Below, piece by piece: positions 17,657 to 27,004 of a DNA stretch of 64,000 bases. The stretch is taken from the NCBI GenBank assembly GCA_018266255.1, contig JAFEAT010000014.1, forward strand, positions 1 to 64,000. The letters are read 5' to 3'. The position numbers and the translations under genes were made by a program. Numbering within the stretch: position 1 is the stretch's first letter; every line of letters begins with the position of its first letter. The notes under the pieces were generated by a model that was not told the origin of the DNA, ran no database searches, and saw only the letters and a program-made list of their open reading frames with translations. The DNA is from Cyanobacteria bacterium SZAS-4 (GTDB lineage: Bacteria > Cyanobacteriota > Vampirovibrionia > Obscuribacterales > Obscuribacteraceae).

Positions 17657-18355
17657 TCAGCGGTTAAACGGGTTGCTAAAGTCCATAGTTGAATCAACAA
17701 TTGTGGTGCCGGCAAGCTCGTCACCAAATCGTAAACCGTCTTCTCTACTGTATGCGCGGTAGCTTTCAAGCGGTAACACGATAGCAACATAAAGCATTCC
17801 GACAATATTAATCAGGCTCATCACAGCTTCATTAAACCAGCCGAACGGGCTGAATTTGAGCAGAAGCGGAATGGTCTGTAGCACTACAAATGGCGCCATC
17901 AGCACGATGTTGCGCAAAATCGATTGCACGATGGTCGGCGTGTCGCCGGTATTCGCATCGACGACGCGCAGTCCCATCAGGTTTTTGCCGAAGCCTCGCC
18001 CACCGAAAAGGTGGTCGCGTGAAAGGAGGACTGCCACCAGTACTATTTGCAGCGGGATAAATCTGTTGACGAAGGGGATCATCGCAATGATCACTCCCAC
18101 CAGATAAGCCGCGGCGAAGTCGAAAAGAAGCGCGACTATTCTTTTGTTTGGATCGGGCTTCTTGCCTTCAACAAACTCTTCCTCCCCTTCCTGCTGAGAA
18201 CTCGGTGCGCCGCTGCGGTTTGCCCAGGCGGCGGGATTGTTCACTTCTTGCTGCGGGTCCTGACCGAATCCAGTCGCTGACGTACGATCGGGCTTATTGC
18301 CCCGATTCACAGGTCGGCTGGGCTTCCGCCCCGGATTGCCAAATGATTTCGTCAT
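17657..18355 (-). CDS. RDD-family membrane protein
   Basis: A 232-residue protein. Residues 1-70 are a hydrophilic Asn/Arg/Gly-rich tail. The rest has four hydrophobic segments and the RDD pattern: KRIVALLFDFAAAY with the Arg and Asp of the first helix, then GGRGFGKNLMGLRVVDANTGDTPT in the conserved loop (positions about 118-142). RDD proteins are small polytopic membrane proteins, some linked to ion or solute transport. The specific substrate is not visible. Start ATG at 18355 has GGTGA upstream. The gene is divergent from the thiolase gene, with a tandem repeat between them. Confidence 0.8.
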   Translation of the reverse strand: MTKSFGNPGRKPSRPVNRGNKPDRTSATGFGQDPQQEVNNPAAWANRSGAPSSQQEGEEEFVEGKKPDPNKRIVALLFDFAAAYLVGVIIAMIPFVNRFIPLQIVLVAVLLSRDHLFGGRGFGKNLMGLRVVDANTGDTPTIVQSILRNIVLMAPFVVLQTIPLLLKFSPFGWFNEAVMSLINIVGMLYVAIVLPLESYRAYSREDGLRFGDELAGTTIVDSTMDFSNPFNR

Positions 18356-18430
18356 TAAATGGTCACCACAGTTCCTTAATCATACTGTTCCCTTTAAACG
18401 GTGAAAATCCGCACTGTTTGAGACGTCTGA

Positions 18431-18519
18431 TAAATCGGGCAGCTTGCTGCATAGATTACCCTCGGGTAAATCGGGCAGCTTGCTGCATAGATTACCCTCG
18501 GGTAAATCGGGCAGCTTGC
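18431..18519. repeat. Tandem 36-bp repeat, 2.5 copies, in a divergent promoter region
   Basis: The unit starting TAAATCGGGCAGCTTGCTGC runs 18431-18466, repeats exactly at 18467-18502, and a 17-base partial third copy follows (18503-18519). It contains the short palindrome GCAGCTTGCTGC and ends with ACCCTCGGGT. It lies in the intergenic region between the RDD gene (-) and the thiolase gene (+), where it could influence either promoter. Confidence 0.85.
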
Positions 18520-18657
18520 GGGTCACTTGGAAATCTGCAAAGGCGAATAAATGGTGATGACCGCGTTATTTTGCCGGTTTCGGCGTTAGTATGAATCTGT
18601 ATGAACAGGCACAGGCGCATCTTTTGGATGTGTTTGGAAGACAAGGAGTTGCTAGAG

Positions 18658-19866
18658 ATGGTTGATAAGGATTCCCAAACCGTTATCGTCGATGGGCTGC
18701 GTTCCGCGTTCGGAAAAATGGGAGGCAATTTTAAGGCGATATCTGCCCCTGATTTGGCCGCGCCATTAATCAAGGCTTTGCTTGAAAAACATAAGGTCTC
18801 TGGTGAACAAGTCGACGAAGTAATTTTAGGTCAAGTCCTGCAAGCTGGCTGTGGTCAGATTCCTTCCCGCCAGGCGCTCCTGAAGGCAGGCTTGCCTGTG
18901 ACATGCGAATCCACCACAGTGAACAAAGTTTGTGCATCGGGAATGCGAGCCGTAACTATCGGTGATATGCGCATCCGCTCTGGTGAAGGCGATGTCATCG
19001 TCGCCGGTGGCATGGAGTCTATGAGCCAGGCGCCTTACCTCGTCGACGCAAACGCTGCTCGTTTTGGCAAGCGCATGGGTCACGTCGACTTTAAAGACGC
19101 GATGCTGCAAGACGGTTTGGAGTGTCCAGTTGCAAACGTGCACATGGCTGTGCACGGATCGAACGTCGCTGGCGAGTTTAAAATCTCTCGCGAAGATCAA
19201 GACCAATGGGCTTTGAGAAGCCACTTGCGGGCAATCAAGGCGCAAGAGTCGGGCGCTTTTGCCGATGAAATTTTGGCGATCGACGTGCCTCAAGGCAAGG
19301 GGCAGACGAAAGCGATCGATAAGGATGAAGCACCTCGCGGCGATACAACCATCGAGGCGCTGAAAGGCTTGAAGCCAGTATTCGTCAAAGACGGTAGCAT
19401 CACTGCCGGCAATGCACCTGGTGTCAATGACGGTGCCGCTGTTCTTCTGTTAATGAGCCAAGCTAAAGCCAAAGAGATGAAATTAAAACCATTGGCGAAG
19501 ATTGTCGCTCACGCTTCGATCGGTCAGGAAGTGCCTTATCTAGCCACTGTTCCTGCGCTTGCTATGGAGAAAGCCTTGAAGAAAGCTGGCATGACCGTCG
19601 ACCAGTTGGATTTGATCGAAATCAACGAAGCGTTTGCATCTGTAGCTCTGAAGTCAGTACAAATGCTCGGAGTAGATCCTGAGAAGGTTAACGTCAACGG
19701 TGGCGCGATTGCGCTAGGACATCCAATTGGCGCAAGTGGAGCTCGAATTCTTCTCACTCTCGCAAAAGAAATGAAGAGGCGTGGTGCTAAATATGGTGCT
19801 GCCGCGATTTGTTCCGGCACTGCCCAGGGAGACTGCGTAATTCTCTCCAGAGAAGGATTGGACTAA
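18658..19866 (+). CDS. Acetyl-CoA acetyltransferase (thiolase)
   Basis: A 402-residue thiolase that joins or cleaves acyl-CoA and acetyl-CoA. The nucleophilic cysteine is C92 (KVCASGMRAV). The later catalytic motifs are NEAFASVA, GGAIALGHPIGASGAR and a C-terminal CSGTAQGDCV; the last usually reads CxGGGxG, so this copy is slightly divergent while keeping the cysteine. The ATG at 18658 has AAGGAG 9 bases upstream and is preferred over the ATG at 18601. It is 3 bp from ligA. It could serve fatty acid metabolism or supply the terminal thiolase missing from the aromatic operon at 27856-33531; the latter is speculation. Confidence 0.9.
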   Translation: MVDKDSQTVIVDGLRSAFGKMGGNFKAISAPDLAAPLIKALLEKHKVSGEQVDEVILGQVLQAGCGQIPSRQALLKAGLPVTCESTTVNKVCASGMRAVTIGDMRIRSGEGDVIVAGGMESMSQAPYLVDANAARFGKRMGHVDFKDAMLQDGLECPVANVHMAVHGSNVAGEFKISREDQDQWALRSHLRAIKAQESGAFADEILAIDVPQGKGQTKAIDKDEAPRGDTTIEALKGLKPVFVKDGSITAGNAPGVNDGAAVLLLMSQAKAKEMKLKPLAKIVAHASIGQEVPYLATVPALAMEKALKKAGMTVDQLDLIEINEAFASVALKSVQMLGVDPEKVNVNGGAIALGHPIGASGARILLTLAKEMKRRGAKYGAAAICSGTAQGDCVILSREGLD

Positions 19867-19869
19867 TCA

Positions 19870-21939
19870 ATGACGACAAACCAGCAAACATTGACTGTTG
19901 AGGAAGCACGGAAACGCATCGAAACTTTGACACGTGAAGTCGAGCATCATCGATTTAGCTACTACGTGTTGGATCGTCCTGAAATTGCCGACAGCGATTT
20001 CGATAAGCTTTTTCATGAGTTGGAAGATCTGGAGCAAAAGTTTCCCGATCTTCGTTTGCCGGGAAGTCCGACACAGAAAGTGGGAGCTGCTCCCAGTACA
20101 GAATTCAAATCAGTGAAACATCGCATTCCTTTGCTTAGTTTAGCGAATGCGATGAATTACGATGATCTGGAGCGTTGGCAAGAACGTTTAGTGCGTGCTC
20201 TGGATAACGCAAAACATGACTTGAAATATGTATGCGAGCTGAAGATTGATGGATTGTCGATCGCACTGACTTATAAAGACGGTGCTCTGGTTGAAGGTGC
20301 CACCAGGGGAAATGGCGAAGTTGGTGAAGATGTGACGTTGAATTTGCGCACTATAGAAGCTTTGCCAAAACAATTGAAACCTCTGCAACTCGGTGACAAC
20401 GAGCACGTGCCTGCTCTGGTCGAGGTGCGTGGCGAAGTTTACATGCCAGTCAGCAGCTTTAACGCGTTGAACAAAGGTCTCGAGGAAGAAGGCGAAGCAA
20501 CTTTTGCTAATCCAAGAAACGCAGCTAGTGGATCGTTAAGACAGAAAGATCCGCGTAAGACAGCTAAGCGTAAACTTGGTTTGTGGACATACTTTATTTA
20601 CGTCACCGACGATCAAATCAAACAACCAACCAGTCACTTCGAAAATCTAGAGTTGCTGCGAAGTCTCGGTTTGCCTGTCGAGCCTAATCGTCATTTGGCG
20701 CCGACTATCGAGAGCGTCAAGCAGTTTTGCAAAGATTGGGACAGTAAGAAACACGATCTCGATTATCAAACTGATGGTGTTGTCGTAAAACTGAACGATA
20801 GATCTTTGTGGGATCAAGTTGGCGCGACTGCTCATAGTCCTCGATGGGCAGTTGCTTTCAAATATCCGCCAGAAGAAGTCGATACGATTATCGAAGAGAT
20901 ACATTTTGACGTTGGCAGAACTGGTGCGGTCACTCCTGTGGCCTGGCTGAAGCCTGTGAAATTGGCTGGAACAACAGTGAAGCGCGCCACCTTGCACAAT
21001 GCCGAACAGATTCGCCGACTCGATATTCGAGTTCGTGACACTGTTGTAGTGCGCAAAGCCGGTGAAATTATTCCTGAAGTGTTGAGTGTCAAAGTCGAAA
21101 AACGCCCCGTGGACTCTGTTGAATTTGTTTATCCAACCACTTGCCCGGTTTGCGAAACTCCGCTCGAGCGCATCGGCAACGAAGTAGTTTTCCGTTGCCC
21201 TAATTCGTTCAGCTGCCCATCGCAGGTTCGTCGACGCATTGAGCATTGGGTGGGCCGCGATGCTATGGATGTGGATGGTGTTGGTGAGTCTTTGATTGAT
21301 GTGCTGGTGTCAAATGGCTTGATTACGACTGTTTCGGACCTCTATCGGTTGACGGAAGAGCAGTTGCTCTCACTTCCTAGACTGGCAAAGAAGTCTGCAC
21401 AAAATATTTTGGCTGCGATTGAGGCATCGAAGACACGACCACTAGCTAATTTGATCTTCGCCCTAGGCATTCGCCATGTCGGGACCACAGGCGCCGAAGT
21501 GCTTGCCGAGAAGTATCAGTCCCTTGAAAAACTTGCTGCCGCATCTGCTGATGATATTGCCGGCATTGAGGGCGTTGGTCCAGCGATCTCAGTTGGCGTG
21601 GTGGAATTTTTCAACCATCCGCAAACCGCAAAATTGATTGATGAGCTAAAACATGCTGGCGTTTCATTGGAAACTTCGGCGTCTGAAGATGATTCCGCAC
21701 CTCTGCCGCAATCTCTGGCTGGCAAAAGTTTTGTTCTTACTGGTACGCTTGAAACTATGGATCGCGACACCGCCGAGAAAAGCATCAAACGACGCGGTGG
21801 AAGGGTTTCTAGCTCGGTTTCCAAAAAGACTGATTACGTCTTGGTCGGAGCCAGTCCAGGTTCGAAACTTGCTAAGGCACAAGAACTTGGTATAACAATA
21901 ATTGACGAGGTTCAGTTTCGGCAGCTCATTGAAGAGTAG
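19870..21939 (+). CDS. ligA: NAD-dependent DNA ligase
   Basis: A 689-residue enzyme that seals nicks during replication and repair. The adenylated lysine is K125 in KIDG. Domain order is standard: Ia domain, adenylation domain, OB fold (VGRTGAVTPVAWL), four-cysteine zinc finger (CPVC and, about 20 residues later, C-x5-C), helix-hairpin-helix region (RRIEHWVGRDAMDVDGVGES onward) and a C-terminal BRCT domain beginning near SLAGKSFVLTGTLE. Length is normal. It begins 3 bp after the thiolase stop and ends 3 bp before the TPR gene, so all three are probably co-transcribed. Confidence 0.97.
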   Translation: MTTNQQTLTVEEARKRIETLTREVEHHRFSYYVLDRPEIADSDFDKLFHELEDLEQKFPDLRLPGSPTQKVGAAPSTEFKSVKHRIPLLSLANAMNYDDLERWQERLVRALDNAKHDLKYVCELKIDGLSIALTYKDGALVEGATRGNGEVGEDVTLNLRTIEALPKQLKPLQLGDNEHVPALVEVRGEVYMPVSSFNALNKGLEEEGEATFANPRNAASGSLRQKDPRKTAKRKLGLWTYFIYVTDDQIKQPTSHFENLELLRSLGLPVEPNRHLAPTIESVKQFCKDWDSKKHDLDYQTDGVVVKLNDRSLWDQVGATAHSPRWAVAFKYPPEEVDTIIEEIHFDVGRTGAVTPVAWLKPVKLAGTTVKRATLHNAEQIRRLDIRVRDTVVVRKAGEIIPEVLSVKVEKRPVDSVEFVYPTTCPVCETPLERIGNEVVFRCPNSFSCPSQVRRRIEHWVGRDAMDVDGVGESLIDVLVSNGLITTVSDLYRLTEEQLLSLPRLAKKSAQNILAAIEASKTRPLANLIFALGIRHVGTTGAEVLAEKYQSLEKLAAASADDIAGIEGVGPAISVGVVEFFNHPQTAKLIDELKHAGVSLETSASEDDSAPLPQSLAGKSFVLTGTLETMDRDTAEKSIKRRGGRVSSSVSKKTDYVLVGASPGSKLAKAQELGITIIDEVQFRQLIEE

Positions 21940-21942
21940 GGC

Positions 21943-22989
21943 TTGAAAAAACTTACTAGCGTATTACTTCTGCTCAGTTTGTCACTCGGTGTGAGCGTCA
22001 GCACGACGGTGCATGTACCGTGCGATGCGAGAGTTAAGGCAGCAAATACCGAAGATCCGATGCTGAAGAATTATCAGATCGGTATGGATTTCCTCAAGAA
22101 AGGTGATTACGACGGCGCTATCGACGCCTTCCTTCAATCTGTATATTTCGCGAGAAATAACTACGCGCCTGAGTCATATCATTTTCTAGCCGTCGCCTAT
22201 CAGGGCAAACATGAAGACATTAAGGCTATAGAAGCTGCGAAGAAAGCGATTGAGCAAAGCACCGGAGCTGCTTTCAAGTCGCATATTTTGCTGGCTGAGA
22301 TTTACTTGCGCAATAAACGAATCGATGAAGCTGAAGCCGAGTGCTCTGAGGCCATGCAGGCTGACAGTCACACTGAAGACAATATACGCGGACACTATCT
22401 GTACGGTCGTGTATACGAAGCGAAAGGCAGCCCATGGCAGGCTCAGCTGCAGTATGAGTATGCGCTTGGTGACAAGCCGTGGACGTTCACCGATGCCTGG
22501 ATGGCTTACGCCGAGCTGATGATGAAACAGAAAAACTGGGTGGGTGCTATTGCCCAGTTTGGCGACATGATTAAGAGTGAGAAGGTCCTGAAAGGCATGG
22601 ATTATCCGCATCTTTATTACAATCTCGGAATTTGCCTGTTGGCCAAAGGTGACCATCAGGGTGCAATGACAAATTGGCACAAGGGGTTGAGTTTGAACAT
22701 GGCTGAGGCTGACATTCATTTGCAGCTCGGCATGATGTTCGATGCGGAAAAGCATATTCAATCAGCAATAAAGGAATACAAAGAATTCTGCCGCTACTCC
22801 ACAGATCAAGTGAAAGTGGCGAAAGCAAAGCAACGATTGGAGATGTTGGAGCAGATGATCGCGCCACCAGAAGCTCCATACCAGGTAAAGCCATCGCCTG
22901 AGATGCGCAGGCGCCAAGCAGAACAAGAGAGCGGCGGACCTGCGCAGAAAGAAGATCCAACGATAAATGACAAAGACCCCGGCTTCTAG
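21943..22989 (+). CDS. Secreted TPR-repeat protein
   Basis: A 348-residue protein that starts with TTG directly after ligA. Its ribosome site is inside the ligA stop region (AGTAGGG). A signal peptide is clear: KKLTSVLLLLSLSLGVSVSTTV, with cleavage likely near residue 30. The remainder is a run of about six TPR-like helix pairs (for example MDFLKKGDYDGAIDAFLQS and IGICLLAKGDHQGAMTNWHKG-like units), then a Pro/Glu-rich tail. TPRs mediate protein contacts; the partner is not identifiable. Co-transcription with ligA appears to be chance rather than functional. Confidence 0.8.
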   Translation: MKKLTSVLLLLSLSLGVSVSTTVHVPCDARVKAANTEDPMLKNYQIGMDFLKKGDYDGAIDAFLQSVYFARNNYAPESYHFLAVAYQGKHEDIKAIEAAKKAIEQSTGAAFKSHILLAEIYLRNKRIDEAEAECSEAMQADSHTEDNIRGHYLYGRVYEAKGSPWQAQLQYEYALGDKPWTFTDAWMAYAELMMKQKNWVGAIAQFGDMIKSEKVLKGMDYPHLYYNLGICLLAKGDHQGAMTNWHKGLSLNMAEADIHLQLGMMFDAEKHIQSAIKEYKEFCRYSTDQVKVAKAKQRLEMLEQMIAPPEAPYQVKPSPEMRRRQAEQESGGPAQKEDPTINDKDPGF

Positions 22990-23169
22990 CAGATTTTGCT
23001 GTCGATTAAAGTCATCTGTTTGCTTCGAACGAAGCGACTATTAACATCTAGGGCTTAGCCTGTAGCAGCTAGTCGAGAAATCGATTACATTGCTTTAATC
23101 GGCTCTTTTGCCGCTTTCTGGGCGAAAGATCCGGGCAGAACAAAATAGAGAACAGAGTCAGGTCCTGGT

Positions 23170-25332
23170 TTGGCAAACGACAAAATCATTCTTTACGGCG
23201 ACCGCTGGAGTGCCACAGCATTGTGGGCGAAAGCGATTTTTCTGCTGCCAATCTGGATGTATCTTCTGATTCCCCTGGCTGGATGGGTCTTATCGAAACT
23301 TGGCACAGTCGCTTTCCAATTGGGCTATCCAGTCATCATCGTAGTTGGATTGGCCTACTTTATCGATGATCTTTTGCGCAGAAAAATTCGCATTGACGAA
23401 AACTTCATTCGGCTCGGTTTTTCGAAATTCAAACTCTCCGAACTTCGCTCGGTGGGATTGATTTATTCGCAAAACGGCATCACGCCAGCTTCACTGTTGC
23501 TATATTTTGGTGCGGGCAAAAGGCTGTCGCTCAATCTCGACAGATTGCACTATGGTGATTTTGAAAAACTGCTGAATTTGATCGAAAATCGGGTGCCGCA
23601 TTGTGCTATCGATCCAGTCATTACGACTTTGTGCAAGAGTAAGAAATTGGCTCGCAAAGCGGCTCTCGAAGAAGCCGACCGAACCGAGATCAAATATTAT
23701 TCTCGACGCGTTTTGAAAGACATAGCAAAAACTTTTACGGAAACTGCAGAGAGCTGGTCTCGGTTGGGACCGGCTTTGACACTGTTAGTGACCATGCCGA
23801 TGTGGCTTGTTATGGTGAAGACCGCATATTCAGTCCCTCTGGGAACTTACTCACCGCAATCGACAATCTTGCTTCAAGAGCAACTGACCAACATGCTTGT
23901 CGCATTAGAATCGCAAATTGGTAAAAGCATCGGGGATGGCATATCGACAATCTGGACGGTGGTGTCTAATCCCGTTGTAGCAGCTCTTCTGTTTTGTTGT
24001 TTGACGCCAGTTTTTTATCAGCTGCTAAAGCTACTGTTCAAGCCAAATCGTCTGGTATTAGATGCAAACGGTGCGCATTTGAATTTGAAGCTTGGACAGT
24101 TCAATATCCCTGTGGACTCGACAAAGTGGGATCAAATTACTGAGGCTACCCTGGCGAAACCAACTCTATCAGCTGGTCCCGATCGTTGGTCGATTCGACT
24201 GGGAGGTTTGTCCCGGAAAAACAAACTGAATCTGGAACTCTCTGCCTTGGCTCCAGATGATAGATCTCGTTTCAGCCGTGCCCTGGAACGATGGGCACCA
24301 CATTGTGCAGTTGACACATCTTTGATGGAGACACTGTTGCCACGTCAGGCCAACAGTTACACTGAATTGTGGATGCAGTCGTTAGCGGCACCGCCTGAAC
24401 GTGCCAGTCTGGAACCTCTTTCGGCTGGTCGTGTTCTGCAAAATGGTCGCTTTGAAGTGCAAAGGAGAATCGGCGTCGGTGGTCAGGGGGCTGCCTATTT
24501 GTGCACGCAACATCTGGAAGATGCGCAACATTCAACTGTGCCAGTGGTGTTGAAAGAGACAATCATTCCAGTTTTTGTCGAAGCTGAAATCCGCAAACAA
24601 GCACTGGAGAGATTTGAACAGGAAGCCCGCATTTTGAGAGACCTAAAAAGCGATTACATCGTCAAGTTGATCGATCATTTCATCGAAGACCATCGTGGTT
24701 ATCTCGTGCTCGAATGGGTTGATGGCAACTCTCTGCGCCAGCTCGTCGAGGATCGAGGCGGGATGGGGGAAGCGCAAGTAAAAGATTTGGCTGCACAAAT
24801 GTGCAGCATGCTTGACTATTTGCACAGCAAAGGAGTCATCCACCGCGACTTCACTCCAGACAATTTGATTTTACAGAAAGACGGAAAGTTGAAGTTGATC
24901 GATTTCAATGTAGCGCAGAATGACGAAGAAGGAACAGGGCTCGTCGTGGGAAAGCAGGCGTACATGCCGGCGGAGCAGTTTAGAGGCAAGCCAACAGCAC
25001 AGAGCGACATTTATGCGATGGGCGCAACATTGTTCTATCTTCTGACGGGGCAGGATCCTGAACCAATTACACAATCTCGTGTTCGCGAAACTGAAGCCGA
25101 GGTGAGTGAAACTATGGATAGTGTCATTCAGAAATGTACAGCTGCGGATACTAAGGCGCGTTATGCCTCCGTCGCCGAGATCGCCGCTGATTTATCCTTG
25201 AACTTTGATGCGATTACCTCTGCGAGAGAGAAAGAAAAGAGCTCAGAAGAAGGAGTGCACACAATCACGATTGTCGAGAAGGAAACTATTAAGGTCGAAA
25301 CAATGAATGACGCGATCAGGGTTGATGCTTAA
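23170..25332 (+). CDS. Membrane-tethered Ser/Thr protein kinase with DFN motif
   Basis: A 720-residue protein. Residues 1-420 carry two pairs of membrane helices (about residues 18-65 and 195-295) with PH-like or beta-rich parts between. The kinase domain follows at about residues 425-690. The Gly-loop is GVGGQG (435-440), the ATP lysine K462, the catalytic loop HRDFTPDN (558-565), and then D578-F579-N580 in place of DFG; a PAEQF segment stands for APE. The DFN substitution keeps the metal-binding aspartate, so activity is possible. It starts with TTG. The stop overlaps the ATG of the second kinase by one base, so expression is probably coupled. Predicted substrate and signal are unknown. Confidence 0.88.
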   Translation: MANDKIILYGDRWSATALWAKAIFLLPIWMYLLIPLAGWVLSKLGTVAFQLGYPVIIVVGLAYFIDDLLRRKIRIDENFIRLGFSKFKLSELRSVGLIYSQNGITPASLLLYFGAGKRLSLNLDRLHYGDFEKLLNLIENRVPHCAIDPVITTLCKSKKLARKAALEEADRTEIKYYSRRVLKDIAKTFTETAESWSRLGPALTLLVTMPMWLVMVKTAYSVPLGTYSPQSTILLQEQLTNMLVALESQIGKSIGDGISTIWTVVSNPVVAALLFCCLTPVFYQLLKLLFKPNRLVLDANGAHLNLKLGQFNIPVDSTKWDQITEATLAKPTLSAGPDRWSIRLGGLSRKNKLNLELSALAPDDRSRFSRALERWAPHCAVDTSLMETLLPRQANSYTELWMQSLAAPPERASLEPLSAGRVLQNGRFEVQRRIGVGGQGAAYLCTQHLEDAQHSTVPVVLKETIIPVFVEAEIRKQALERFEQEARILRDLKSDYIVKLIDHFIEDHRGYLVLEWVDGNSLRQLVEDRGGMGEAQVKDLAAQMCSMLDYLHSKGVIHRDFTPDNLILQKDGKLKLIDFNVAQNDEEGTGLVVGKQAYMPAEQFRGKPTAQSDIYAMGATLFYLLTGQDPEPITQSRVRETEAEVSETMDSVIQKCTAADTKARYASVAEIAADLSLNFDAITSAREKEKSSEEGVHTITIVEKETIKVETMNDAIRVDA

Positions 25333-26756
25333 TGGCCGAACTAACTGTAACTACAAGCTATGAATCTCCAGTCATTAAGACTGCGTCCACTGCTCTGAGA
25401 CTGACTTTTCCAGTCTGGGGAATTATTGCTCCGTTCATTGGAATCGTTGGAATTATTGCAGTGACGACTGCAATAATGCAGCACATGCTCGATGCATCTA
25501 TGATTAATTGGCTGGGCATCCCGCTTGCCTACATCGCCATCGCCGTGTTTTGTCTTCTCTCTATGCGGGTTTTGTCGAACAATAGTTTGTTGCTTGATAA
25601 AAATGGAATTCGGTTCCCTGTCCTTCTGCGACCGGGCAACAGATATGTGCCGTGGACTGCAATCAGAAAAATAGATGTGTTGAACAATAGCTCTTCCGAT
25701 CTTGCTGGACGAAAGTTGGTTTTTTACTTTGCTCATGGCCGCCCATTAAAGCTCGATCTGGGCAACATGAAGCCAGCCGAAATCGAGCAGATGTTGCTCG
25801 CTATAGAGATGTGGGGTGTCGAGTGCGAGCGCGATCAAAGCTTGCAGATGCTTCAAGACACATTTAAATCCAGGACTGTTGAAGATGGCAACGTTAGCTA
25901 CACAGCTATGTGGGAAGACGAACTGCGCAGGAGGTTCTCATCCACCACCTTCATGCCTCTGGCACCGGGGCAGGTGCTGCGCAACGGCAGCTTGAAAGTG
26001 GTGCGTCAGTTGTCGCTGGGTGGACTGGCTGCTGTGTATCTGTGTCAGTTGGATGAGACGAAGCTGGTCGTGCTGAAAGAGGCTGTGCTGCCTGAAGACG
26101 GTGCTACTCAGGTAAGCGAGAAAGCAAAAGAACTGTTCGAGAGAGAAGCGAAGTATCTGATGAAGTTAGTTCATCCTGGTGTCGTCTCCGTACTCGATAC
26201 GTTTCCTGAATCTGGTCGCAACTATTTGATGCTGGAATATGTGAATGGGCAAGACCTGCGACAGTTCGTCAAGCAGCACGGACCCCAGAAGGAAAGCACA
26301 GTGTTGGAATGGGCGGTGCAGGCTGCCACTATCCTTAAGTATCTGCACGAGCAAGTGCCTCCGATTTTGCACAGAGATTTTAGCCCCGATAATTTGGTCT
26401 TGAGAGAAGATGGTACGTTGGTTGTCATAGATTTCGGTGCTTCCAACGAGTTTCTGAGCAAAGCCACGGGCACTTTTGTCGGCAAGCAGTCATTCATCGC
26501 CCCCGAGCAGTTTCGGGGCAAAGCAGTTGTGCAGAGCGACATCTACGCGCTTGGATGCACTATGTATTACTGCCTGACGGGCAAGGAACCCGAAGCGTTA
26601 TCCACCTCGAACCCAAAGGCTCTTAACTCAGAGATAGCCGATGATGTGGCCGAGATCGTCACATCTTGCACTGCCATGGAAGCTCGAGACCGCTATCAAT
26701 CCGCCGCTCAGCTGCTACCAGTGTTGCGCCGCATCCAGTCGGCCACAATCACTTAG
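25332..26756 (+). CDS. Second membrane-tethered Ser/Thr protein kinase
   Basis: A 474-residue paralogue of the upstream kinase. Two membrane helices (about residues 28-80) are followed by a beta-rich linker and a kinase domain from about residue 215. K249 is the ATP lysine, H347-R348-D349 the catalytic loop (HRDFSPDN) and D367-F368-G369 the intact DFG; APEQF follows. The Gly-loop is degenerate (SLGGLAA; first Gly is Ser). Start ATG overlaps the upstream stop (TTAATGG). The pair probably forms a heteromeric or cascade signalling unit; this is inference from coupling and similarity. Confidence 0.87.
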   Translation: MAELTVTTSYESPVIKTASTALRLTFPVWGIIAPFIGIVGIIAVTTAIMQHMLDASMINWLGIPLAYIAIAVFCLLSMRVLSNNSLLLDKNGIRFPVLLRPGNRYVPWTAIRKIDVLNNSSSDLAGRKLVFYFAHGRPLKLDLGNMKPAEIEQMLLAIEMWGVECERDQSLQMLQDTFKSRTVEDGNVSYTAMWEDELRRRFSSTTFMPLAPGQVLRNGSLKVVRQLSLGGLAAVYLCQLDETKLVVLKEAVLPEDGATQVSEKAKELFEREAKYLMKLVHPGVVSVLDTFPESGRNYLMLEYVNGQDLRQFVKQHGPQKESTVLEWAVQAATILKYLHEQVPPILHRDFSPDNLVLREDGTLVVIDFGASNEFLSKATGTFVGKQSFIAPEQFRGKAVVQSDIYALGCTMYYCLTGKEPEALSTSNPKALNSEIADDVAEIVTSCTAMEARDRYQSAAQLLPVLRRIQSATIT

Positions 26757-27004
26757 TCCAATTTCTGCCTCTCATGAAATTCTCACGTACTCTGCTGCAT
26801 TATTGTTGCAGACCCGACCCCAAACGCCTTTTGAGACCTGCTCTAATCGAGCTTGATGGACAGACCGAATTTTGCTTCTGCGTAAGATCCCATTCCCTTC
26901 GTAAATGCAATCGCTGTCCGCCACTACCAGCGCACCATACTTAATACCAACAACCAACCAATAGGTTAACCAACCTGATCCACTAGATCGAGGGAGATAT
27001 TATC

